DNA of 64,000 nt from Pseudoips prasinana (taxonomy: Eukaryota > Arthropoda > Insecta > Lepidoptera > Nolidae): the NCBI GenBank assembly GCA_951640165.1, contig OX621246.1:1017001-1081000 (forward strand), read 5' to 3'. Below the pieces are notes generated by a model. It had not been told where the DNA came from and did not search any database. It saw only the letters and a list, made by a program, of their open reading frames with translations. Positions within the stretch are counted from its first letter, which is position 1; the number at the start of each line of letters is the position of its first letter. Of the stretch, positions 13,101 to 25,100 are shown in pieces. The translations under genes were made by a program, and so were the position numbers.

Positions 13101-16100
13101 AGTTGGATTCTACGATTGACCTCCTTCTCGAAGTTGGACCTACCTAGTTGGATGGTCTGTCCTAGGTAAATATAGTTCTCTACAACTTCGAGTGCAGAGT
13201 CACCAACTTTCAATTGAGTGGGTGCAACATGGACGTTTGACATGATTTTCGTCTTATCCATGTTCATTTTCAGACCCACTTGTTGAGAGACTCTGCTGAG
13301 GTCATCGAGCATTGTACCGAGGTCTTCCATGGTCTCAGCCATGACTACGATATCATCGGCAAATCGAAGGTGAGTGATGTACTCGCCATTGACATTGATG
13401 CCAAAGCCTTTCCAGTCCAGAAGCTTGAAGACGTCTTCCAATGCAGCGGTGAACAGTTTCGGAGATATAACATCTCCCTGTCTCACGCCTCGCTGCAAGT
13501 GGATAGGTTTCGAGATCTGGTCCTGGAATCGCACTGACATAGTGGCGTTTTCATACAAACACTTTATCACCTCGATATACCGGTAGTCAATTTGGCACCT
13601 TATGAGAGACCTCAGCACGGCCCATGTTTCGATAGAATCAAAGGCTTTCTCATAGTCTACAAACGCTAAGCACAGTGGCTTGTTATACTCTTCGGTCTTC
13701 TGTATAACTTGCCGCAGCGTATGTATGTGGTCTATGGTGCTAAAGCCTTTTCGGAAACCGGCTTGTTCGGGAGGCTGGAAGTCGTCAAACCTGCGAGCGA
13801 GACGGTTCGTAACGACCCTCGAAAACAACTTGTAAACATGGCTCAGCAGTGTGATGGGTCTATAATTCTTCAATAGGGTCTTGTCGCCCTTTTTGAAGAA
13901 GAGCACCACCACACTTCTGTGCCATGCTTGTGGCGTTTGACCATCTAGTATGACGGAGTTAAATAACTTCTGAGGGGCCCGTAGGATTGGTGTACCACCC
14001 GCCTTCAGAAGCTCTGCTGTAACTCCATCATCACCAGGCGCCTTATTGTTCTTGAGTTGTTTGAGAGCCATTCTAATCTCGTACAGGCTGACGTCCGGGA
14101 TGTCTTCGGTGTAGTGTCGGGTTAGTCGTGCTCTGGGATCTGAGGCATGACTTTTGACAGGTGGCTGTGTTGTCGTATATAACTGTCCATAGAACTTCTC
14201 GATCTCTCCCAGCAACTCAGGTTTAGACGTGACGATTCTACCATCCTCAGTCTTCAGCTTCGTCAGTTGGCTCTGTCCAACAGACAGAGCTCTTGCGAAC
14301 ACTTTAGAGCCTTTGTTCCGCTCGATAGCCTCTTTAATACTAATTGTATTAAATTGCCGCGTGTCGCGAGTCAAAGACCTGAGTCAGAGATCTGTCTGTT
14401 GAGCTGCCGATATCTGGTAGCATCATCTGAGGATGTCAGAACCATTTTCCGTTTATCTTCCATAAGTTGCAGGGTAAAGTCAGAGATCTTTTTAGTTCTG
14501 TTTGTACGACGGGCCTTGAAGACCTTAGACCCAGCCGTATGGACAGCTTCTACGAGCCTGTCATAGTATGAGTCCACTTCCTCGCAGTCTGCTAGGCATT
14601 CGAAACGGTTTTGCAGTTCGAGCTGAAATGGTTCGGGGTTTTGGACGTGGATAGGTAAAGGTCGGAGCGTAGACTTTATCAGTCGGGACCTCTGGAGTTT
14701 GACATTCAGGTTCAATGAGCCTCTGACCAGTCTGTGATCGCTCCCGGTTTTAACCGCATTGATCACGGAGACGTCATTGACCATCTGTCGTCTCGTCGAC
14801 AAGATAAAGTCTATCTCATTTTTAGTTTTACCATCGGGGCTCACCCAGGTCCATTTGCGGTGATCCGGCTTCCTGAAGAAGGAATTCATCATAAAGAGTC
14901 CCTCCTTCTCCATGAAGTCGGCCAACATTTGGCCTCGGGGGTTCCGGTCTCCAGTTCCAAATTGCCCCACTCTCAGCTCATTACCGAATCGTTTGCCCAG
15001 CTTCGCGTTGAAGTCCCCCATGACCACAGTGAAATAGGAGTTAGAGGTATGTATGGCTCTGGATATGTCCTCATACATAACCTCTACTTCATCGTCGGAG
15101 TGTGTCGAAGTGGGTGCGTATACCTGTATAACCTTCAACGAATACCGCTTGGTGATTCTGAGTATAAGGTACGCAACCCTCGTCGACACACTCTCGATTT
15201 TCACTAGGTTGTTCACGAGGGACTTGTGGACTATGAACCCGACACCACCTTGGGATATTTGGTCACCCTCCCGGTAATAGAGCAGGTTTCCGGATTTCAG
15301 TATTATCGAGTCCTCCCCCTCTCTTCGGACTTCAGATAATCCTACAATATCCCAATGTAACCTGCTCAATTCTTCCTCCAGTTCGGTTATCTTCTCGTCG
15401 GACCGCAGTGTACGTGTGTTATATGTTGCCAGGGCCAGAGGTCGTCGGTGTTGGTAACGCGGAATCTGCCGGGGATTCTTAGCACCCCCTGCCCTGCCGT
15501 AACCACGGCTGTTACCACGGCTGGGAATAGCAGGGCTGCCGGGGACTGGGGGCCGCGGTTTGGTTGTGTCCATCATTTGAGGGGATTTGCCATAATCGCC
15601 ACGCTTGGCAGACGGGTGGGCGATCGCAGTAAGGTGGATATGGTACTCAGGAGAACGCTGCTGCCCGTTCTCTGGTATATATTCCCTCGGGCGACTTTTA
15701 CGTCCCCCCACGGGATGAGAGGGGGTGGTGATATTCTTAGGCCGTCACCACACAGCAGGATATATTATAGTGCACTAACATAGGTGCACTCTCTAACCAC
15801 TTTCTTGAACGGTCTCGACCTTCAGAAATACGTCACTTACACTTTTTGATGACCCTTTCGCCTGCTAAATATTTGCACCAATGTTAAATACATGTTCTAC
15901 AAATACTATTGAAACTATACTTGATGGGTAATACTGAGACAGGTAGAAAGACTTTAATTTTAGAAAAATAATGTTTAAATTAAATCAAAGTTGCATCTTA
16001 CAATATCAGCTGATAAGACATTCACTGCTGACCACCCCAAATGCAATGTGATGATGAAGGTTTAAGTTAAGATACCTTAAAGATATCGTAACTTAAAACT

Positions 16101-19100
16101 TAATAAATCTGATTAACAAATCGGTTTTAACTTTGCCCTCCATGAACGTCTTAGAGTTCAGATACATTAATAAATCGTTAAGTATACTTACCAGTTATTG
16201 ATAACAGCTTGAAATGCACTTTTATCCTGTTGTAATATTAGCGATCCTGTGAACATGTTGACAGCAAGCCTGAAACATAAAAAAAATAATGAGAATTATT
16301 ATGTTAGAAAACCCATCTAGACAACCCTTATTATTTTATACGGAATTCTTTCAAATGTTCGAAATGTCAAGAATGAATATCAACATAAGAAACTTCCCAA
16401 TGATATTTGAGAATTATCTACGAATAATTGTCTACGAATAAAGCATTCCTACTGAGTTTTCTGGCAGTGTTTCTCAGTAGCTGCTACGTCATGCACTGCA
16501 CAGTAGGGTAAAAATAATTACGAATTTTGAACACAGGCGAGCCAAATATGTTGATATTCATCCAATTGTCTACTTTAGTCTATGGTAATATGGTCCGCTT
16601 TTTGATTGAGCTAGTAAATTGCTCGAGCATATTTCGCCTCGGTTTGAACTGACTTTAAAAAAATGTTTGATTAGGTCGTACGTAAGTAGTACGAAATAAC
16701 GTACCGTGGCACGGTGCGCTTGTCCTGGTCACGGGGCGGCGGTGCGGCGGGCGGCGGCGCGTGAAGGGCAGCGCGTCGGTAGCGCTCCAGCGACAGTTCC
16801 ATGGGAACCGCTCCCGTTGGCTCCACCTCTTCCGCAAACACCGCGCTATCTAAATATGCATAAATTTCTTTATTAGCATCATATCACACGAAAGACATCA
16901 CAGACGCACAAAGCTCTCCAAGGATTTCCATCTTTTGGAAGTTATGTCAAAATCGCCACGTTTGGCAGACGAGTTATCAATCACAGTATCGTGCTCATAG
17001 TACACATAGAGACGCTGCTGTTCGACATAATACAAATTCAAATTGCTCTTAAGCAACGGTAAATCCAGTTAGGTACGTTGATTTTTATTATCCTCTTTCT
17101 AACGCATTCTACAGGAAACGCTAGGGAGATGACACCAAGGTCACAAGTTTGCTGCCTAATTTACAACGTTGTGTAGATAAGGTGAAAATTCATCTTATAA
17201 AAAAACATATGATGTTGAATGTTGTTGTGTTAGAATTATTGAAGCGTACCAATTAATAGCAATCGAACATGCTGCATGAGCGGCGAAAGGTGGTGACAAA
17301 CACGAGCCCTCTCTTCCTCCGTCCAGTGCGCGGTCGGTTGCGTGACGCCTGCGCGCTGCTTAGCCCACGCCAACGCACAGCGCCATACTTCCTCCTCCTC
17401 CAAGCATAGCTGGAAAGATAATGTAATCCATGATCAGTAAGCGGAAATTATGCCTGGTTTCAAAACCCGGGCAGGGCCGGATTGAAAATATGCTAATGGG
17501 GTTTTTGCAGCCTGCAAAAATCTCTTTAAGAGCCAAAGTCAGGAAGTTAGCAAGGTTATATACAACCTGTGTTTCGGAGATCATGTTAAGCCGGTGCTCA
17601 CCTATCAGGCGCAGGACCAGCTGATATCTCTTGGGCTATGATAGATACCTATTCAACGTACCGAAATATGAAATAAAGAGTCACATCTTTATAAACATAC
17701 AATTCACGGACACAAAGCAGACCAGCACAACAAATGATTTATGAGTCACACAAAAGTTATTATAAACGGCATTTGAACCCGAAATATAAGTGCACTTAGT
17801 ACACATGAAGCGATTACTTTGACCCCTGCGCTAAACGTGTGTCATATAATATTAAAAATTTACTGAATTTCGACCAGCAAAACGATTTGCAGGTAGGTAA
17901 AATAAAAAAATATGAGATAAAGACGTTATAGAAGCAAGAACTAACAAAATCCGAGGAGATGAGCTTGATGAGCGCCTCTTTCGGCAGATTGAGGAAGGCG
18001 TTGGTCTTGACGCAGTCCGCCGCGTTGTCACCGATGAATGCGATGCATCGCTCCAGGAACGAAGACGCGCTCTTGCCACCTGTCATCAAATATAAACCTT
18101 ACTTCCATGCTTATTTTATAGTAAGTAATAATTATAATAACGGTTTTAATTATAGGGATGATCACTATAATTTTTTTGAAATGGAAAATTTGTAAATGGG
18201 CGGCAAAAATGAACGTATGCAAACGAAAATGAGTAGGTTTTATATTTGCCGCCCATCATCTCTTATTTTAATTTATTGTAGGTGCTAAGTTTTAAGTTAT
18301 TCCCCATACCATTGGTCAGTTTTTTGTTGGTAAAGATTTCACTTAGCATGGCAAGTCAATCATTTTCCGGTGGTAACTTAATTGTTTTGCCTATCACCTA
18401 TCTTCATAACAAGGCACTGTATACAGATACAGAAACTAGATCAGCAGTACGTACCTATTACCCAGGAAGCTGGTCTCTTTTTCACTATCACACTGTTTTT
18501 ACTTTCCTTATTGTTAGTCCAAATGACTACATTTCAGTAGAAAAGTTGAGCGTTAGCTGAGAGATAGTAGTTAAATGCTCTATAAAGAAATTCACTACTT
18601 TCGATACTTTACGGATCGACTGACTCGTAGATTTAGTATTAATTTGCAGAAATTTTAAAATTCCCAATAGCCCAGGACCTCAGGCAATTTCAGAGAAGAA
18701 AAAATCGTAGTAACAGCTCGGAGTTAGGCGGTTGGTGGTTTTATACCCATACCTCGTGGACGTAAACGTAACAACGAGACAAACTCAATCTGTGGACATA
18801 AGTATTAAAAAATATATTAAGAAAAAATATTTATCAAATATATATTTTTTTTATCTTCTGGAAACTGCTGGATGCGAATAGCGCAAGACCGGCAATTGTG
18901 GACGTCTTTCGGCTGATATGATGATTTATCCGCATAGATTGCCTACGCATTCGTGCTTTCTTTTACTATTTTTAATGGTTCTATGTATTTTTATTTTATA
19001 TATTTTAGTGTAAGGTTACATTAAGTTGACATATTGTTACACCTATCTAACCGGTTTATATCCCGGTGAAAAGACGAAAGAGTGGGTCCTTCGTCTATTC

Positions 19101-22100
19101 ACTCCATACTTGGTTGTCCGAAAGTCGAAGGAATCGCAGTGCTACCCGCAAAGTGTCGATGGGTATGTTGGACTCGCACAGACTAAACCTATTTCTATCT
19201 AATACACCTGTACTATACCTGCCGTGGACTTCTCTTGGCGCCTGATGGGAGGAGCCCCGGGAAAGCGGGTATGCTGCACCGGTGCCCCCCCTTTTGCGCC
19301 ATGTCCCAGTTGGTCGGGATACATACCCTGGGAGGGCTCTTGATTGCCCTCCCCTATTGCCGCCTCCTGCCAGACCGGTACAGCGACTGTGCCACACAAA
19401 TGGCTGTCTTCCCAGAGCTGCTTGCAAGTGGTGGCAGTAGAGGACACCTCTCATACTGCCACCGCAGCCCCGAGGGGAGTTGCCGACGCCTCCTCCGTCT
19501 ATCTTTCACGATCCCGCTCAGCAGCCTCCTTCTGGAGCATGACTGCCTCACAGGAGACCACAGCGTACCATTTGGTGGAGTCACCCGCCAGCATCGCACC
19601 TACGATCGCTGGTGGGGACAGATCTCATCCGATCTCTGCGACCAGGACTCACCTCTCGGCCTACCAAGCCGGCGCCCTTTGTACCTACTTAATTTATGTA
19701 CTTAGGTACGTCAATTTTAATTTTAAGTTATGGTGTAGGTACAATAAAGAGTATGTTACTTTTACTTCACTTTATGCGAGAGAAATAGGACAAAAATAAT
19801 TACCTACTGAGTGGCTTCTCCAGGAAGACAAGAGACATAGAGGAAGGTAAAGAATTCGATGGGAAACTGACATTCGAAAAGGCGTTGGTGCCATGTGGTC
19901 ACGGAAAGCATAAAATAGAGACAAATGATAATCCTTCGAGAAAGCCTATGTCAAAGGACAAGTTGTAAACGGAAAACCAGATTGCTAATAATAATGTCCT
20001 TCTAGCCGAATTTCGGCCACGGCGGCCAGTCTCAACAGAGATTAGCCATCTACGCGGGACATATTATACTGCACAAGTGTGTGCGCAAACACAGGAGCAC
20101 TTTCTATTCCATCATTCTTATGATCCGATGGACGCCTAGCGACACGATCGGAAAGAGGTGAGGTAATTACTAATAGGTAAATAGTAAAAATAGTTTTTAA
20201 GAATGTAAATACTTATTGTAAACTTTTGCATCATTAAAGGCATTATTATTATTTAAGAGTGAGCATGTCATGTGTAACAATTATATGATTACAAATTATG
20301 TTTAGTTTAGTCTTATTTAATCTTACGACAGATGACATGCAACCTGGCTTTTTTCCTCCAAAAGAGCATGTATGGCAGATAGAAATCAATTACATTGAGC
20401 CACTATTATGGTACCTATTTAAATAATTTTAACTAAGTGCAGTCTATCTCCTATGGCAAAGTCAAAGTCTGGGAGAGCACTATGAGGACAAGTATAGCCT
20501 TTAGATTTACATGATGTTTAAGTGAATTTAAAACAGAGCATTTCAAAGCATATATCATTAAATATGCAGCACATCGACAAATTATACTTGAAAAGCACTA
20601 GAATAATGTGTTCAGGTTGGTGTTGCTCAGGCTGCCCTGGTTCTGCAGTACTTCTAGCATGTGGTCAGGGGTGCAGCTCAAAGCTATTCTGCTCAAGCAG
20701 TGCTGGTCCATGCTGAACAGAGTACAGCGCAGCAATGACACCATCGTGGCCATCATACTGCCGCGCAATTTATATATGCAGTAAAGACCATGTGAACGAA
20801 TTACAATGTTCTTTACTGCGTTTATAATTTGGGTGGCAGAATAGCAAACCAGCTAGTTTTTTTAATATGTGACATCATTGTTTCATTGAATACATTCACT
20901 CACTCACACAATGCTGTGTGCAATTTAAATTGATTGTAATATTATTTTCTAACATAGTACTAAGACTTCATACCACTTACAAAATTAAATAATAGTTTAC
21001 AAGCTCAGTACTAATAAACATGTTTTACTTTTATTATGATTATTGGTTATTACATTGGCAGACAAGCAGGCAATAAGTATCCGTCATCATCATCATATCA
21101 GCCGTAAGATGCCCACTTCTGGGCAAAGGCCTCAAAGTAAGTGTACAGACAAATAGTCGATTATACTTAACATACTGGTTGACTGGGAGAAAATCCCTTA
21201 GGCATTAAGTCCACCACTTCATCATTATCACTTCATATGCCTATGAAACCAAACACTGTATACATATCTAATAATAATAAATAAGTTCTTAAATAAGTAT
21301 GGTAACACAAAAAAAAAATTTTTTTCTCAAACTGGTTTTGTTTAATTTTGCTCAGTTTCATGGGTAGAGAGCGCATCTTAAGAATCTATTACTTCATATG
21401 TAGAAAGCAGGTTTAACTATAATATATTTATTTTCTGCTGGTGGACAGAATAAATAATATCCTGAGACATTATTCACACACGGCCTATGGAATCAGATAA
21501 CTGATATACTACATCAATTTTACTAAATACATACTTATATAGATAATTACATCCAGATACAGGACAAACAGACATGTTCTTCATGCACACAAATATCTGG
21601 CCTGCATGGGAATCGAACTCACAACCTCCGGGGTGAAAAGCAAGCATTTACCAACCACGCTAATAGGCCCATCATCGTCAGCCCCGAGTATACTCCACTA
21701 TTTATGTAGTACCTTTTATAATATACATGGGTGTAAGTGTAATGTGAGCTGTTAAGACAGTTGCCCTGACACTGTGTCCCAGTTCAATTCCTGCACAGGA
21801 CTACCATTTGTCTGAGCCATAAAATAGTTGTTCAGAGTCTGGATTAGCTTATTGTCAATTATGTTCGTGAAGTCTTCATATAATGAGTGTGCACAACGTA
21901 ATGTTACAATAAAACAATGTCATACTAATCTTCAATAATAGTCTATTATTAGCTACTGTATTCACTAAATGTGTGTATAGTATAATAATATACTAATAAT
22001 TTCCTGGAACATTATTTACACACAGCCATCTATTCTAAACTAAGCAGAGCTTGTACCAGATATCTGATATACTACTTTTCTTTTGTAAATACATACTTGT

Positions 22101-25100
22101 ATAGATAATTACACACACACTCCCTCATGAGTTACTAAAGGATACTAGGATAAAGGCACATCAAAACTTGGAAAATCTAAGAATACACCATAATTCAAAT
22201 GCTTACATATTTCTGTTTTTGATGCTAGATAACTTAAATTACTTGATTTTCTGGCAGTACCGGCTCTAAATTAAGAGAAAAAATAAAACTATAGTAGACA
22301 AGTTGAACTTAAATTTAATACGATAGAAAACGGTGTACAGGCTTCACGTACATAACGTTTTGCGACAACGAGTTCACTTCACCACAGGAATGAGCTTAGA
22401 ACTAACACTACATAACCTATCACACTGACGCGTTCGGATTAACGTTTTGGATCAGCGTAATATTATCGCCTTTCATCATTATTCTTCCAATTTGTTTCCT
22501 GTTCTTGGTCTTCATGTGAACTTCTTCGGCCTCATCCAGCACAATATTCATGTATTCGTCAAATCCCACGATGTGTCCTTCGATTCGTAGGTTCACGTTT
22601 TCGTACAACCATATTTGTACTCGACTCCTGTTTTGTAAGTATCTGAAGATAAGGTTGATGGGCTGTACCATCACCTTCTGGACTTTCGGTGGGCCTTTGT
22701 AAGCCATTTTTAATAGTATTAGGATACAAAATAATGCGATATTTTGACAAACAATTGCTTAGCCCGGCTTCGCGCCCGTCTCTTATTTGTTGTCTATGGT
22801 GTAAGCCGACGCTGTTTAGTGGTGTCAATTTAACACCATAGACAATAAATGATTTTTGTGACTGGTACCAGACTGAATTAAAACGGGGTGACGAAAAACA
22901 ATGCCATGAAGGCATTATTAGTGTCAGTTTTATTGCTTTCTTATAGTGGTGTGGTGTATGTATTTAACAAATATAAAGAACACGCATATGAGATTAGTTT
23001 GTAAATATTAATTTTTGAATAATTCTTCATTTATATATTTTTTTACAATGATCATCACGACCTGTACCAATTGTTTAAGTTTATATGAGATTTTACCAAA
23101 TAATAGAATGGCTGGTACTGATAAAAAATAAGCGTTTGGGCTTATTATTTATGTTTTGATGACATTTTAGATATTTCTTTGATTTGCTAATTCATATTAC
23201 TAATTCCGAATCGACATTAGAATAAAGAAGAAAAAAGTAAAAAAATTGGTCCGTATGGTTTTTTTAGGTCATTAGTTTTTTCTATTCAATAGGTATTCAT
23301 AAGGGATTGTTGTGCTTTCAGCTTTGGAATGTTTGTCCCAATCGGCAAAAAAAACCTAGAACAGAGGTCGCAGAAGTGGGTGGGTATGTTTGACACTATT
23401 TCTATTCTGTATTCAGTAATTTCTGTTTGTTTACAGACAATATATAAGTAATTTGAATTTTTGTCAGTGACACTAGGTTAATAATTATAACTCGGTGAAG
23501 ATAACCCTTGGGGCACCCAAATCGAGTTAAATTACAATAATAGTTCATAATAATTTAATAATAACAATATAATACATGTCATACCTACTGTAAAAGTATG
23601 CTATGATAAATTATGAGCATGATAGTAAAATTTATTTAGCATTTATTTTTAATCATTTTGTGTACCTACCGCGTGCTTATGCTATAATAGTTCATTCATA
23701 TATTCATCATTATAAATCGTAGTACGGGATATAATAAAATACGCCTACATACTTGAAAAAAATATATGGATTTAATTCGTTATGGAGAATTAATCGGTAA
23801 TAAGAAGAATTTATTATCAAAATTAAGGCTACTATCATTCGAATAAGTCTAGATAAGCGTTCTATGTTAAAATGAGACATTTTTTTTTACCGTTTTTCTG
23901 TTTTCATCGTAATGTTGACAACACCTGGTACACATTTACCTTGACACTTTTGTACTTGCAATAAAAAGTCTATAATGTTTATAGGTGTATTCAAAGACGG
24001 GGATTAATTTTCGGTTAGAAGAATCCAACAACTACGAAACATATTCAAAGTGCTTGGCATGGGTGCTTGTTACCACCCTGTATATAATAAAGTATATACC
24101 TACTGTAAATAGTATACCACATGACTGTATTATTTAGTCATCTATGGTTGATTATTAACAAGTTATTAAAAATAACCACCAAGAGTTAGTTTACGCTACG
24201 CATACAATGCTCCCAGTTGCCATAATAATTTTCGTCATATTAAATAATCAACGTGATATTTTGGCCAATGTATATTATTATAAAACCTTAATAATTTATA
24301 AATGTTGTCCTTCTTCATAACTTCGTCCGCGGGTCTATTGGTTGGTGAACCGAACCCAGTACGAACATACGATCGGTGGTTTTTGAGTTTACCGGTTGCA
24401 CATATACAGGTGTAGCTAGGGAGAAATTTGTTGTTTAATACTTACGCATAAATAAAACAGTTGTTTTCGAGAATTTGCGCATCCACGCGTTTGATAGGCA
24501 TTTAACAGCATGCGTTAAATGCCTATCAAACGCGTTTACCAGGTCATTATGTATATCATCGCACTCAGATAATTTTTGACGTGACACGGCACAGAGTACA
24601 TTATAATAGTGACACGGTATAATTGAGTGTGACGTCACCCAATTATACCGTGTCACCGTCACGTCAATCCAAAATAAACTTTATGAAAAATCTGAGACAA
24701 ATACTAGTACGTAATTTCTCTACATTATTTAGGAAAATAGTATAGATCTTTTTTCAATCTTAGTAAAATATAATTGGATGTTCCATGAATAACTTCATTA
24801 AACTTACTTGATAGCTAATTATAGCTTCATTCATTAGTTTAATGAAATCAAGAAACGTCATGCACTATTTAATTTATTGCACACATTTTCTATTGTTTAC
24901 TGTTATAATAATATGATTTTTAATTAATGTGGCTAATTTTAGTACAAAAATTAATATGTGTTTCGCTAATCCCACTCTGCCTATCCAATGCCTTAAGTCA
25001 TCTCCGACACGCAAGACTTTGAACAAAACTTAGGATCTAATCTGTGGGTCACCAGAAAAAGTATTCCCGATTGCCCCACTTTGACCCCTTGACCGTACAA

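Larger units (their letters stand above)
12577..15756 (-). mobile_element. Full-length RTE-clade LINE with 10-bp target duplication
   Basis: 3180 bp, minus orientation, flanked on both sides by AGGATATATT (12567-12576 and 15757-15766). The 5' end is near 15756 (reads CTGTGTGGTGACGG), and the 3' end is a short (ATG)n tail right after the ORF stop. It encodes an APE endonuclease and a reverse transcriptase, now in two frames because of a 5-bp insertion near 14376-14390. It lies in the intron between TLDc exons, in the same orientation as the host gene. Confidence 0.92.

Noticed and set aside
12422..15783. Long plus-strand open frames opposite the RTE (for example 12422-13078, 14734-15207, and 59667-60360 at the second copy)
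   Set aside because: Antisense shadows of the RTE polyprotein. They recur in both copies only because the DNA is shared, and they show no domain.
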